Assembly: GCA_964560135.1 (NCBI GenBank)
Contig: CAZLKN010000002.1
Location: 1 to 64,000 of the forward strand
Length of the DNA: 64,000 bases
Source: CAZLKN01 sp964560135
Lineage (GTDB): Bacteria > Actinomycetota > JAICYB01
Direction of reading: 5' to 3'
Shown here: one piece after another, positions 1 through 9,159 of the stretch
Numbering within the stretch: the first letter of the stretch is position 1
Layout: every line of letters begins with the position of its first letter
The notes under the pieces: generated by a model
Seen by the model: the letters and a program-made list of their open reading frames with translations, nothing else
Databases searched by the model: none
Told to the model about the DNA's origin: nothing
Program-made: the position numbers and the translations under genes

Positions 1-9
1 AGCGAGCAC

Positions 10-1059
10 GTGAGGGAGCTCGAAGAACTCGAGCGGCAGGCACACACCGCCATCTCGGACGCGGGCTCGCCGGAGGAGCTCCGTGACCTCGAGGTGCGTT
101 ATCTGGGCCGGAAGGCCAAGCTCAATCAGATCCTCCGTGAGCTGCGGAACCTGCCGGACGAGGACAAGCGCGTCGTGGGTCCGCTCGGCAACCGGATCCG
201 CCGCGACCTCGAGGAGCTGATCCGTGAACGCGGCACCCAGCTCGCGCGGGAGGCCGAGGAGCGCCTCCTGGCCACCGACCGGATCGACCTCACTCTTCCG
301 GGACGCCGCCCGGCCCGCGGCGCGCCTAATCCCCTCATCGAGGTGATCCGCTCGCTGGAGGACGTCTTCGTGGGCCTGGGGTATGAAGTCGCCGAGGGGC
401 CCGAGGTGGAGACCGATTGGCACAACTTCGAGGCCCTGAACATGCCCGCCGACCATTCGGCCCGGTCGATGATGGACACCTTCTACGTCTCCGGACCGAA
501 GGGCCCGGACCATGCCCTCCTGCGGACCCACACCTCCCCGGTCCAGATCCGGGTCATGGAGGAGCGGAAGCCGCCGATCTACGTCATCTGCACCGGACGG
601 GTCTTCCGCCGCGACACCGCCGACGCTACCCACTCCCCGATCTTCCACCAGATCGAGGCCCTGGCCGTCGACGAGGGCCTGTCCCTCGGCGACCTGGCGG
701 GGACCGTCCAGGCCTTCGTGGAGGGCGCGTTCGGCCGCGGCCGCCGGGCGCGACTCGTCCCCTCCTTCTTCCCGTTCACCGAGCCGTCGGCGGAGCTGCA
801 TGTGTCCTGCCCGTTGTGCGACGGAGCCGGGTGCGGTCAGTGTGCGAGCGGCTGGCTGGAGGTCGGGGGCGCGGGCATGGTCGATCCGAACGTCTTCGAA
901 GCTTGCGGGATCGATCCCGAGCGCTACACCGGTTTCGCCTTCGGGATGGGGATCGAGCGCGTGGCGATGCTGCGTTACGGGGTGAACGACCTGCGGTTGT
1001 TCTTCGAGGGCGACCAGCGGTTCCTGGAGCAGTTCCGCGGAGGACCGGTGACAGCCTGA
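10..1059 (+). CDS. pheS: Phenylalanyl-tRNA synthetase alpha subunit
   Basis: Catalytic subunit of the cytoplasmic (alpha-beta)2 enzyme that charges tRNA-Phe. The 349 residues match the family length. An N-terminal coiled-coil arm (about 1-85) is followed by the class II catalytic core. Motif 2 is visible as FRRDTADATHSPIFHQ and motif 3 as GFAFGMGIERVAMLRYG. A four-cysteine cluster (CPLCDGAGCGQC) precedes the GWLEVGGAGMV segment, an arrangement seen in many bacterial PheS. The GTG start aligns with the usual N-terminus, although only nine bases of upstream sequence are available. The stop overlaps the pheT start by one base (TGATG), so the two subunits are translationally coupled. Confidence 0.97.
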   Translation: MRELEELERQAHTAISDAGSPEELRDLEVRYLGRKAKLNQILRELRNLPDEDKRVVGPLGNRIRRDLEELIRERGTQLAREAEERLLATDRIDLTLPGRRPARGAPNPLIEVIRSLEDVFVGLGYEVAEGPEVETDWHNFEALNMPADHSARSMMDTFYVSGPKGPDHALLRTHTSPVQIRVMEERKPPIYVICTGRVFRRDTADATHSPIFHQIEALAVDEGLSLGDLAGTVQAFVEGAFGRGRRARLVPSFFPFTEPSAELHVSCPLCDGAGCGQCASGWLEVGGAGMVDPNVFEACGIDPERYTGFAFGMGIERVAMLRYGVNDLRLFFEGDQRFLEQFRGGPVTA

Positions 1060-3449
1060 TGCGAGTCCCCGTCTCCTGGCTCAGGGAACTCGTCACCGTC
1101 GAGGCGTCCACCGAGGAGATCGCCGAGCGGCTGGCCCGGTCCGGTACGTCCGTGGAGGCGATCGACCGGCTTGGCGGACGCGTGAGCGACGTCGTCGTCG
1201 CCGAGGTGCTCGAGGTCGGGCCCGCTCCCGAATCGGACAAGCTCGTCGTGGCCCAGGTCGACGCGGGCGATGCCGGACGGTTCCAGGTGGTGGCAGGGGC
1301 CAGGAACTTCGACGTGGGGGACCGGGTGCCGCTGGCCCGTCCGGGGGCGCGGGTGACGACCCTCGACCAACCCATCGGCGTCCGCACCATGGCCAAGCGG
1401 TACGAGTCGCAGGGCATGCTGTGTTCGGCCTTCGAGCTGGGCCTGGGGGAGGATCACTCGGGGATCCTCGTCCTGCCCGCCGGTACGACCGTCGGCGCGG
1501 ACGTCGCCGGGCTGCTGGAGCTCGACGACGAGGTCTTGGAGTTGGAGATCACCCCCAACCGCCCCGACCTCATGTCCATGATCGGGGTGGCTCGCGAAGT
1601 CGCCGTGCTCTTCGACGTCGGATTGCACGTACCCGGCCTCGACGTGGTCGAGGAGGGATCGGATGTAGCCTCCCTGACCTCCGTGCAGATCGAGGATGCG
1701 CAGGGGTGTCCCAGGTACCTCGCCCGGGTCGTCACCGACGTGCACCCCGGGCCGTCCCCGGCGCTCGTCCAGGCCCGCCTGATCGCCTGCGGCGCCCGTC
1801 CGCTGGGCGTCGTCGTGGATGCGACGAACTATGTGCTCGAGCTCACCGGGCAGCCCCTCCACGCCTTCGACCTCGACAAGCTCGCCGAGCAGCGGATCGT
1901 CGTCCGGCGGGCCCGGGCCGGCGAGCGGATCGTCACCCTCGATGGCGAGGAACGCTCCCTCGACCCCGGGGATCTGGTGATCGCCGACGCCACCGATCCC
2001 CAGGCCGTCGCCGGCGTGATCGGTGGCGCCGCGACCGAGGTCGGGCCGGACACCAGCCGTGTGCTCATCGAGTCGGCGTACTTCGACCCCCGTACCGTGT
2101 ACCGGACGGCCCGGCGGCACGACCTGCGTACGGGGGCGTCGCAGCGCTTCGAGCGGGGTGCCGACCCGGGGGCGGTGCCCGCCGCCGCGGCCCTGTGCGC
2201 CGAACTCATCCGGCGGTGGGCCGGGGGCCGGATCGCCGCCGGCGCCGTCGACGTGGGAGCGGCCCCCGAGCCTCCGACCCTGCACCTTCGGCAGGCCCGC
2301 GTGGATCTCGTGCTCGGACTGCAGGTCCCGAACGAGGATTCCCACCGGTTCCTGGAAGGGCTGGGGTGCACCATCTCTGGTGGCGGGGAGACCGTCGACG
2401 TGACGGTGCCGACATGGCGACCCGACCTCGAGCGTGAGATCGACCTGATCGAAGAGATCGGCCGGCTCTACGGATACGATCGCGTGCCGGCCACCGTGCC
2501 CACCGGGCAACGCGGGTTCCTGACCAAGCCGCAGCTCCTCCGGCGACGGCTCCGAGAGATCCTGCTCGGGGCGGGGCTCTCCGAGGCCACGCTGTCGTCG
2601 TTCGTTCCCGATCCCGATCTGGAGATCCTTCGGACCGATGGTCGGGTGATGGAGATCACCAACCCGCTCGCCGCCGACCAGCGGCACCTGCGGCCAGACC
2701 TGATCCACGGGCTGCTGCGGGCCGCGCAGACGAACACCGCGCGTGGGGAGTCGAGCATCCGGCTGTTCGAGATGGGGACGGTGTTCGACGGCTGGCCCGA
2801 GCAGGAAGGACCGCTGCCTCTGGAGCATCTCGCCGTCGGCGCGGTGCTGGCCGGGGATGCCTCCGGGGCGCGGTGGGACGACGAGCGGCGCCGTGTGGAT
2901 GCCTACGACATCACCGGGATCGTCGAGCTGATCCTGTCCGAGCTCGGCGTGACCCGATGGGGGCGCGGCGTGTGTGAGACGATGCCCTACCATCCGGGCC
3001 GGGCCGCAACGCTCGTCCTGGACGGTGAAACCGTGGGATCGTTCGGCGAGATCCGACCGAGTGTGGCGCGGGCCTACGATCTCGACGGCGGCGCGGCGCT
3101 GCTGGAGCTCGCCGTCGGACCCTTGCTCGCGCGGGCCCCCGACAGTCTGAACGTGGTCGACGTGCCGCGCCTTCCGCCCGTCCTCCGCGATGTCGCGCTG
3201 GCCCTCCCGGAGGAAGTACCGGCCGGCGACGTCGCGGATACGATCCGCTCGGCGGCCGGGGACCACCTGGAATCGGTCGTCCTCGTCGACGTATACCGGG
3301 GTGAGCAGGTGGGGGCCGGCCGCCGGAGCCTCGCCTTCCGCCTCACCTTCCGTGCTCCGGACCGCACGCTGACCGCAGCAGAGTGCGACGGCGCCCGGGA
3401 GCTCGCGGTCGCGGCTGTGGTCGACCGGTTCGGTGCGGAGATCCGCTGA
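1059..3449 (+). CDS. pheT: Phenylalanyl-tRNA synthetase beta subunit
   Basis: Structural, tRNA-binding and editing subunit of PheRS, 796 residues, a normal length. The domains run in the standard order: an N-terminal segment MRVPVSWLRELV, an EMAP-like tRNA-binding domain (about 39-150), the B3/B4 editing domain (about 215-385), B5 (about 405-475, ending in RPDLEREIDLIEEIGRLYGY), a degenerate class II core, and the FDX-ACB anticodon-binding domain (about 705-796). The ATG overlapping the pheS stop is chosen because it gives the canonical N-terminus; upstream in-frame sequence is only pheS read in another frame. A 77-bp gap with a separate promoter follows, so the arg genes are probably a distinct transcription unit. 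Confidence 0.97.
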   Translation: MRVPVSWLRELVTVEASTEEIAERLARSGTSVEAIDRLGGRVSDVVVAEVLEVGPAPESDKLVVAQVDAGDAGRFQVVAGARNFDVGDRVPLARPGARVTTLDQPIGVRTMAKRYESQGMLCSAFELGLGEDHSGILVLPAGTTVGADVAGLLELDDEVLELEITPNRPDLMSMIGVAREVAVLFDVGLHVPGLDVVEEGSDVASLTSVQIEDAQGCPRYLARVVTDVHPGPSPALVQARLIACGARPLGVVVDATNYVLELTGQPLHAFDLDKLAEQRIVVRRARAGERIVTLDGEERSLDPGDLVIADATDPQAVAGVIGGAATEVGPDTSRVLIESAYFDPRTVYRTARRHDLRTGASQRFERGADPGAVPAAAALCAELIRRWAGGRIAAGAVDVGAAPEPPTLHLRQARVDLVLGLQVPNEDSHRFLEGLGCTISGGGETVDVTVPTWRPDLEREIDLIEEIGRLYGYDRVPATVPTGQRGFLTKPQLLRRRLREILLGAGLSEATLSSFVPDPDLEILRTDGRVMEITNPLAADQRHLRPDLIHGLLRAAQTNTARGESSIRLFEMGTVFDGWPEQEGPLPLEHLAVGAVLAGDASGARWDDERRRVDAYDITGIVELILSELGVTRWGRGVCETMPYHPGRAATLVLDGETVGSFGEIRPSVARAYDLDGGAALLELAVGPLLARAPDSLNVVDVPRLPPVLRDVALALPEEVPAGDVADTIRSAAGDHLESVVLVDVYRGEQVGAGRRSLAFRLTFRAPDRTLTAAECDGARELAVAAVVDRFGAEIR

Positions 3450-3486
3450 GGCGGCGTCGCCGAGCACGGCGGGTACCTTTCCACGC

Positions 3487-3515
3487 TTGACCCGAGCCCG
3501 TGCTATCTGTATGGT
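3487..3515 (+). promoter_or_regulatory. Promoter of the arginine operon
   Basis: A -35 element TTGACC (3487-3492) is separated by exactly 17 bp from a -10 element TATGGT (3510-3515). Transcription would begin near 3522, only 4-5 nt before the argC ATG, so the mRNA would be almost leaderless. The region is AT-rich compared with its surroundings. ArgR is encoded in the operon and would be expected to act here, but I could not find a convincing ARG box. Confidence 0.6.
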
Positions 3516-3526
3516 TATCCCTTCTT

Positions 3527-4561
3527 ATGAAGACTTATCGGGTAGCTGTCTTCGGTGCTTCCGGCTATACAGGCGGTGAGCTCCTCCGTTACCTGGGGTC
3601 CCATCCCGGGTTCGACCTCGTGTGGGCGACCGCGGACCGCAACGCCGGAAGGACAGTCGGTGAGGTCTTCGGGCACCTTCCCGCGCTGGAAGCGCTCAGG
3701 CTCGAGGCCGCCGATGCGGATCCACCCTCCCTCGACCTCGCCTTCCTGGCTCTCCCGCACGGCGGGGCAGCGGCAGCGGGACGGGAGCTCGCCTCGGCCG
3801 GGACGCGCGTCGTCGACCTCTCGGCGGACTGGCGGCTGCAGGACCCGGCGGCCTACGAAGACTGGTACGGCGGCTCCCATCCGCATCCCGAGGAGCTGTC
3901 CGGATGGGTCTACGGGCTGCCCGAGTTGCACCGGGCACCGATCGCTGAGGCGACGCGCGTGGCCAACCCCGGGTGTTATCCGACGGCCGCGATCCTGCCA
4001 CTGGCGCCGCTCCTGGATGCAGGTGTGATCGGCTCGGACGGGATCGTGATCGATGCCGCGTCGGGAGTGAGCGGAGCCGGCCGCAAGGTCGACGTCGCCT
4101 ACCTCTTCGGGGAACTCGACTCCTCCTACGCCGCCTACGGCGTCGGCCGGCACCGTCACACCCCGGAGATCGAGCAGGAGCTGTCGCGTGCCGCCGGTCG
4201 GGCGCTCACGGTGACCTTCACTCCGCACCTGGCCCCCATGACGCGCGGGCTGCTGGCGACCTGCTACGCGCCGCTCCGGGCCGGCGTCGCAGACGCGTAC
4301 CAGGCCTTGGGCGCTGCGTACGCGAAGGAGCAGTTCGTACATGTGCTGCCGGAAGGCCGCCAGCCGACGACGAAGCAGGCGGCCGGATCGAACCTCGCCC
4401 TCATCGGCGTGGGAGCCGAGGAACGGACCGGCACGCTGGTGGTCACCTGCGCCATCGACAACCTGGGGAAGGGTGCAGCCGGCCAGGCCGTCCAGAACGC
4501 CAACCTGATGTGTGGACTCGACGAGGACACCGGGCTCGCCACCGCGGGGGTCTATCCATGA
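3527..4561 (+). CDS. argC: N-acetyl-gamma-glutamyl-phosphate reductase
   Basis: Reduces N-acetylglutamyl 5-phosphate to the semialdehyde with NADPH, the third step of arginine synthesis. The N-terminal Rossmann motif is VFGASGYTGGELLRYL, and the catalytic cysteine lies in NPGCYPTA. A conserved histidine segment (RHRHTPEIEQE) follows. The 344-residue length is typical. A longer reading from GTG 3500 would add nine residues that are not family-like, and the promoter -10 lies inside them, so ATG 3527 is preferred. It is the first gene of argCJBDFRGH, and its stop overlaps the argJ start (ATGA). Confidence 0.95.
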   Translation: MKTYRVAVFGASGYTGGELLRYLGSHPGFDLVWATADRNAGRTVGEVFGHLPALEALRLEAADADPPSLDLAFLALPHGGAAAAGRELASAGTRVVDLSADWRLQDPAAYEDWYGGSHPHPEELSGWVYGLPELHRAPIAEATRVANPGCYPTAAILPLAPLLDAGVIGSDGIVIDAASGVSGAGRKVDVAYLFGELDSSYAAYGVGRHRHTPEIEQELSRAAGRALTVTFTPHLAPMTRGLLATCYAPLRAGVADAYQALGAAYAKEQFVHVLPEGRQPTTKQAAGSNLALIGVGAEERTGTLVVTCAIDNLGKGAAGQAVQNANLMCGLDEDTGLATAGVYP

Positions 4562-5751
4562 GCCGTGACGGTGTGACCGCCTCCGCGGGTTGGGTCGCGG
4601 CTGGTGTGGCCGCCGGTACCAAGCCGTCGGGCGACCTCGACCTCGCGCTGGTGTGCTCCGACCGGCCGGCCACCGTCGCGGGCGCCTTCACCACCAACAA
4701 GGTCGTGGGTGCTCCCGTGACCGTCTGCCGGAACCGTGTGGGGTCCGGGCGGGCCCGCGGGGTCGTGGTTTCCGCGGGCGTCGCGAACGTCTCGACCGGA
4801 CGCGCCGGGCTCTCGGACGCGGTGCAGATGGCCGCCGCGGCCGCCGAGGTCTGCGGCGTCCCCGAGGAGGAGATGCTCGTGTCGTCCACGGGTATGATCG
4901 GTCCGCGCCTGCCGATGGACCGCGTGCTTCCGGGGATCGACGAAGCCGGTACCCGCCTGTCCGCCGACGGGTGGGCGGACGCAGCCCGGGCCATCCTCAC
5001 CACCGACACCCGCCCCAAGACGGCCGTCCGCAGGATCGAGCTCGGCGGACGGACGGTGACCGTCGGCGGCATGGCCAAGGGCGCCGGCATGATCGCCCCG
5101 CGGATGGCGGTGCCCCAGGCGACGCTGCTCGTGTACCTCACGACCGACGGCGCGGCCGATCCCTCGTGGTTGCGGCAGGTGGTGGCGGCCGGTATCGGTC
5201 CGACCTTCAACTCGATCACCATCGACAACTGCATGTCGACGAGCGACACCGTCCTGTTGTTCGCCAACGGGGCCTCGGGCGCCGCCGTTGACGGTTCCGA
5301 GATCTTCGCCGGGGCCGTCCACGAGGTGATGGCGGATCTGGCCTACGCCGTGGTCGCCGACGGCGAGGGGGCCACGAAGGTCGTCCGCGTCCAGGTCGGT
5401 GGCGCGGCCACGGACGCCGAGGCGCGTGCCGTAGCCGGAGAGGTCGCGAACTCCATGCTCGTCCGGTCGGCGGTGTGGGGACGGGACCCGAACTGGGGCC
5501 GGGTTGCGCAGGCGGCCGGTCAGTCCCCCGACGCGGCGCTCGACCCCCGCAAGCTCCGGATCGGCTTCGGAGGCGTGGACCTCGCGGTGGACGGCGTCGA
5601 CACCGGACGTGCGGCCGAGGCGGCCGAGAGCCTCGTCGGCCAGGAGGTCGTCATCGCCGTCGACCTCGGGCTCGGATCGGGCCGGGCAGAGGTGCTCACC
5701 TGCGACCTGACCCCCGACTACATCCGGTTCAACGCGGACTACACGACATGA
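4558..5751 (+). CDS. argJ: Bifunctional ornithine acetyltransferase / N-acetylglutamate synthase
   Basis: Transfers the acetyl group from N-acetylornithine to glutamate, so the pathway runs as a cycle and needs no ArgE. Members of this family self-cleave before a nucleophilic threonine. The site is visible here as KGAGMIAPRMAVPQ-A/T-LLVYLTTD, with Ala188/Thr189. The C-terminus has the conserved RSAVWGRDPNWGR segment. The 397-residue length is normal. The start overlaps argC by four bases and the end overlaps argB by four bases. Whether it also makes N-acetylglutamate from acetyl-CoA (bifunctional type) cannot be told from sequence. Confidence 0.95.
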   Translation: MSRDGVTASAGWVAAGVAAGTKPSGDLDLALVCSDRPATVAGAFTTNKVVGAPVTVCRNRVGSGRARGVVVSAGVANVSTGRAGLSDAVQMAAAAAEVCGVPEEEMLVSSTGMIGPRLPMDRVLPGIDEAGTRLSADGWADAARAILTTDTRPKTAVRRIELGGRTVTVGGMAKGAGMIAPRMAVPQATLLVYLTTDGAADPSWLRQVVAAGIGPTFNSITIDNCMSTSDTVLLFANGASGAAVDGSEIFAGAVHEVMADLAYAVVADGEGATKVVRVQVGGAATDAEARAVAGEVANSMLVRSAVWGRDPNWGRVAQAAGQSPDAALDPRKLRIGFGGVDLAVDGVDTGRAAEAAESLVGQEVVIAVDLGLGSGRAEVLTCDLTPDYIRFNADYTT

Positions 5752-6620
5752 GCACGGCCCCCACGACCATCGAGAAGGCACGGATCCTCGTCGAAGCGCT
5801 GCCGTACATCAAGCGCTACTCCGGACGGATCGTGATCGTGAAGTACGGCGGGAACGCCATCGGAGATGGCAACCTGCTGCGATCCTTCGCCCAGGATCTC
5901 GTGCTGATGCACTACGTGGGAATGCGCCCCGTACTGGTGCACGGCGGCGGCCCACAGATCTCCGAGCTGATGCAGCGACTCAACCAGCAGCCGACCTTCG
6001 TCGACGGCTATCGCGTCACGGGGGCCGAGGAGCTCGACGTCGTGCGGATGGTGCTCCAGAAGACGAACAAGGAGCTCGTTTCCCTGATGAACGCGCACGG
6101 CGATCTGGCGGTGGGTCTGTCCGGGGAGGACGCGAATCTGATCCGTGCCCGGAAGATGACCAGCCTCACGGGGGCCGACCTCGGGTTCGTCGGAAGTGTC
6201 GACCGGGTCGATCCGCGGGTCCTCACCGGCCTGGTGTCCTCCGGGTTCATCCCGGTCGTCGCCCCCATGGGTGTGGGCGCCGACGGCCAGGCGTTCAACA
6301 TCAACGCCGACCACGCGGCGGGCGCGATCGCCGGCGCGCTCCGGGCCGCCAAACTCGTCTACCTCACCGATGTCGAGGGGTTGTACGAGGACTTCGGTGA
6401 CCAGGGGAGCCTGCTGTCGCGGGTGACCCTGGCCGACCTGCGCCGGCTGCTGGCCCAGGAAAAGCTCTCGGAGGGGATGATCCCGAAGGTGGCCAGCTGC
6501 GTGGAGGCCCTGGAAGCGGGGGTGGAGCGCGCGCACATCCTGGACGGACGCGTCGAGCACGCGCTGCTGTTGGAGATCTTCACGGACTCGGGGGTCGGGA
6601 CGATGGTGACGGCATCGTGA
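5748..6620 (+). CDS. argB: Acetylglutamate kinase
   Basis: Phosphorylates N-acetylglutamate, the second and usually feedback-controlled step of arginine synthesis. It is an amino-acid-kinase-fold protein of 290 residues. The phosphate-binding motif is VKYGGNAIGD and the glycine-rich loop is VLVHGGGPQISELM. An N-terminal helix (about 1-20, TIEKARILVEALPYIKRYSG) is present; in arginine-sensitive hexameric enzymes such a helix mediates ring assembly, so feedback inhibition by arginine is plausible. It lies between argJ and argD with four-base overlaps on both sides. Confidence 0.96.
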   Translation: MSTAPTTIEKARILVEALPYIKRYSGRIVIVKYGGNAIGDGNLLRSFAQDLVLMHYVGMRPVLVHGGGPQISELMQRLNQQPTFVDGYRVTGAEELDVVRMVLQKTNKELVSLMNAHGDLAVGLSGEDANLIRARKMTSLTGADLGFVGSVDRVDPRVLTGLVSSGFIPVVAPMGVGADGQAFNINADHAAGAIAGALRAAKLVYLTDVEGLYEDFGDQGSLLSRVTLADLRRLLAQEKLSEGMIPKVASCVEALEAGVERAHILDGRVEHALLLEIFTDSGVGTMVTAS

Positions 6621-7774
6621 CACCGGCGAGCAGGCTGCTGGGCAACGTGAAGCGCCACGAGATCGTCTTCGAGCGTGGCGAGGGCGTCTGGCTCTACGAC
6701 GACGCGGGACGGCGGTATCTCGACATGCTTGCGGGCGTCGCGGTGAACATCCTCGGTCACGCCCATCCCGACCTGACCCGCACCCTCCGGGAGCAGGCGG
6801 AGCGCCTGCTGCACGTGAGCAACCTCTTCCGCACACCGCAGGCCGAGCGCGCCGGCGAGGCGATCGTGGAGCGGTTGGGGCCGGGCATGGTCTACTTCGC
6901 GAATTCGGGGACGGAGGCCAACGAGGCGGCGATCAAACTCGTCCGGAAGCACGCCTGGCGGGCGGGGGAGCCGGGCCGGGTGGAGATCGTGGCGCTGGAG
7001 GCGTCCTTCCACGGCCGGACGTTCGGGTCGCTGGCGGCCACCATGCAGCCCAAGAAGTGGGAGGGCTTCCAGCCGTTGCCGGGTGGGTTCCGCGGGATCC
7101 CCGTCGGTGACCTCGCGGCGCTGGACGCAGCCGTCGGGTCCCGGACGGCCGCGGTCTTCATCGAGCCGATCCAGGGCGAAGGAGGCATCCGCCCCCTGGA
7201 TCCGGGCTACGCGCGGGCCGTGCGGGAGGTGTGTACCGAGCGGGGAGCGTTGCTCGTGTGTGACGAGATACAGACCGGCGTCGCCCGAACGGGACGGTGG
7301 TGGGGCTTCGAGCATCTGGACATCCGGCCCGACGTGGTGACCCTCGCCAAGGGCCTCAGCGGCGGCGTTCCGGCGGGCGCGATGTGGGTCGACGACCGCT
7401 ACGCGCAGGCGTTGCAGGCGGGGGACCACTCGACCACCGTGGGTGGCGGGCCGCTGGCCGGGGCCGCGATCTGCACGGTGCTGGACGTCGTCGACCGCGA
7501 CGGCCTCGTTGACCATGCGCGGGAGCTGGGAGCGCGGATACGTACCGAGCTCGAGGGGCTCGGCACGGAGGTCCGCGGGTGGGGTCTCCTGCTGGCCGTG
7601 GACCTCGGTCGCCCCGTAGCCGGTGCCGTGGTCGCTGCCGCCCTGGCCCGGGGGCTGATCGTGAACGACGTGACGCCCTCGGCGATCCGCGTGGCCCCGC
7701 CGCTGGTGATCACCGAACAGGAGGCCATGGACGGCATCGGTCTGCTCCGCGAGTCGATCGAGGCGGTGGGATAG
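6617..7774 (+). CDS. argD: Acetylornithine aminotransferase
   Basis: PLP-dependent class III aminotransferase that converts N-acetylglutamate semialdehyde to N-acetylornithine with glutamate as donor. The PLP-binding lysine is K245 in TLAKGLSGG. The cofactor contacts NSGTEANEAA and VCDEIQTG are present. The 385-residue length is usual. The GTG start overlaps the argB stop (GTGA), and the stop is immediately followed by argF. Class III enzymes can also act on succinyldiaminopimelate or GABA; the operon position supports ArgD here. Confidence 0.94.
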   Translation: MTPASRLLGNVKRHEIVFERGEGVWLYDDAGRRYLDMLAGVAVNILGHAHPDLTRTLREQAERLLHVSNLFRTPQAERAGEAIVERLGPGMVYFANSGTEANEAAIKLVRKHAWRAGEPGRVEIVALEASFHGRTFGSLAATMQPKKWEGFQPLPGGFRGIPVGDLAALDAAVGSRTAAVFIEPIQGEGGIRPLDPGYARAVREVCTERGALLVCDEIQTGVARTGRWWGFEHLDIRPDVVTLAKGLSGGVPAGAMWVDDRYAQALQAGDHSTTVGGGPLAGAAICTVLDVVDRDGLVDHARELGARIRTELEGLGTEVRGWGLLLAVDLGRPVAGAVVAAALARGLIVNDVTPSAIRVAPPLVITEQEAMDGIGLLRESIEAVG

Positions 7775-8677
7775 GTGCACGACCTCCTGCGCGTCGCCGA
7801 CCTTGAACCCGGCGAGCTCCTGGAGCTGCTGGACCTGGCCGGCCGCCTCCGCGAGGACCGGGACGCCTTCCGCGACGCGGCGCGGGGCCGATCCGTGGCC
7901 GTGCTCTTCGAGAAGCCCTCCCTTCGCACACGCTTCTCGGTGGAGGTGGCGCTCGTCCGCGTCGGCGCTCACCCGGTGGGGGCCTACGACATCGGGCCGG
8001 GGTTCGGAACGAGGGAGCCCGTGGCCGACGCGGGGCGCGTCCTCGAGCGCTACGCGGACGCGATCGTGATGCGCACATACGCCCACACCCTGCTCGAGGA
8101 GCTCGCCGACGTGTGCTCGGTGCCGGTGGTGAATGCCCTATCGGACACCCATCATCCCCTCCAGGCACTGGCGGACCTCCAGACCGTCGCCGCGTCGGCC
8201 GGCGGGCTCGAAGGCACCCGCGTGGCGTACGTGGGCGACGGGAACAACGTCGCCCACTCCCTGATCGAAGCCTGTTCTCTGGCCGGCGTGCAGATCGCCG
8301 TCGCGGCCCCCGGCGGGTACGAACCCGATCCGGAGGTGGTGGCGTGGGCGCGGGGTGCCGGCGGAAGCGTCGAGATCACCGACGATCCCGCCGCGGCCGT
8401 CCGTGGCGCCGCCGCCGTGTACACCGACGTGTGGACCTCCATGGGGCAGGAGGACGAGACGGAGGTCCGCAACGCGCTGTTCGATCCGTATCGGGTGACC
8501 GGGGAGCTCATGTCCCTGGCCGATCCGGGCGCGATCTTCCTGCACTGCTTGCCGGCGCACCGCGGCGAGGAGGTGGCCGCCGAGGTGATCGACGGTCCCG
8601 CGTCGCGGGTCTTCGACCAGGCCGAGAACCGCCTCCACACCGCCGCCGCGGTCTTCGTCCGCCTGCTGGGGGCCTGA
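7775..8677 (+). CDS. argF: Ornithine carbamoyltransferase
   Basis: Joins ornithine and carbamoyl phosphate to give citrulline. The carbamoyl-phosphate-binding motif is EKPSLRTRFS, a variant of the S-T-R-T-R consensus. HHPLQALADLQT and the ornithine-side HCLPAHRGEEV motif, which carries the active-site cysteine, are both clear. The 300-residue length is normal. The GTG start sits directly after the argD TAG with no spacer, so translation is probably coupled. The HCLP motif and the operon favour ornithine over acetylornithine as substrate. Confidence 0.95.
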   Translation: MHDLLRVADLEPGELLELLDLAGRLREDRDAFRDAARGRSVAVLFEKPSLRTRFSVEVALVRVGAHPVGAYDIGPGFGTREPVADAGRVLERYADAIVMRTYAHTLLEELADVCSVPVVNALSDTHHPLQALADLQTVAASAGGLEGTRVAYVGDGNNVAHSLIEACSLAGVQIAVAAPGGYEPDPEVVAWARGAGGSVEITDDPAAAVRGAAAVYTDVWTSMGQEDETEVRNALFDPYRVTGELMSLADPGAIFLHCLPAHRGEEVAAEVIDGPASRVFDQAENRLHTAAAVFVRLLGA

Positions 8678-8679
8678 GG

Positions 8680-9159
8680 ATGCCACGCAGCACGCAATCC
8701 GAACGCGTGGAGCGCCGCAGGCGCCTCCGGGAGCTCCTCGAGGACGGCTTCACCGGGTCGCAGGAGGAGATCGTCCTGATGCTCGCCGAGGAGGGCCACC
8801 AGGTCGCCCAGGCGACGGTTTCGCGGGACCTCGAGGAGGTCGGCGCCGTCCGGCTGCGACAAGGCCACCGCACCGTCTACGCTCTGCCCAACCGCAACGG
8901 GCCGCCCGCGGGCTTCGGCAAGCGGGTCTTCGCCGAGCTCGTGGCCGCGATGGTGCCGTCGGGGAACCTCGTCGTGGTCCGCACGTTCCCCGGCATGGCC
9001 CCGACGCTGGGCGCCGTCATCGACGGCGCCGGCGTCGACGGCGTCATCGGCACCGTCGCCGGCGACGATACGGTGCTGGTTGTCGCCGCCGAGGGCGTGG
9101 GCGGCAGGCGTCTGGCCGATCGTCTGCGCCTACTGGCCGAACAGGAAGGAGCATCGTGA
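8680..9159 (+). CDS. argR: Arginine repressor
   Basis: Hexameric DNA-binding regulator that represses arginine genes when arginine binds. The N-terminal winged helix (about 1-75) has the recognition region QVAQATVSRDLEEVGAVR. The C-terminal oligomerisation and arginine-binding domain (about 90-159) carries the GVIGTVAGDDTVLVV segment. It is 159 residues long. The gene sits inside its target operon between argF and argG, so its own level would fall when it represses. It follows argF by two bases and overlaps argG by four. Confidence 0.95.
   Translation: MPRSTQSERVERRRRLRELLEDGFTGSQEEIVLMLAEEGHQVAQATVSRDLEEVGAVRLRQGHRTVYALPNRNGPPAGFGKRVFAELVAAMVPSGNLVVVRTFPGMAPTLGAVIDGAGVDGVIGTVAGDDTVLVVAAEGVGGRRLADRLRLLAEQEGAS

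Noticed and set aside
975..3467. An 830-codon open frame on the minus strand opposite pheT
   Set aside because: It is a high-GC shadow: composition is low-complexity His/Gly/Arg-rich with no family motifs, while the plus strand encodes a perfect PheT.
3450..3526. An ARG box (ArgR operator) before argC
   Set aside because: The region is AT-rich and contains the promoter, but no convincing paired ARG-box consensus could be read.
6359..8086. A 575-codon minus-strand frame over argB, argD and argF
   Set aside because: Mirrors well-supported genes on the other strand and has no recognisable features.
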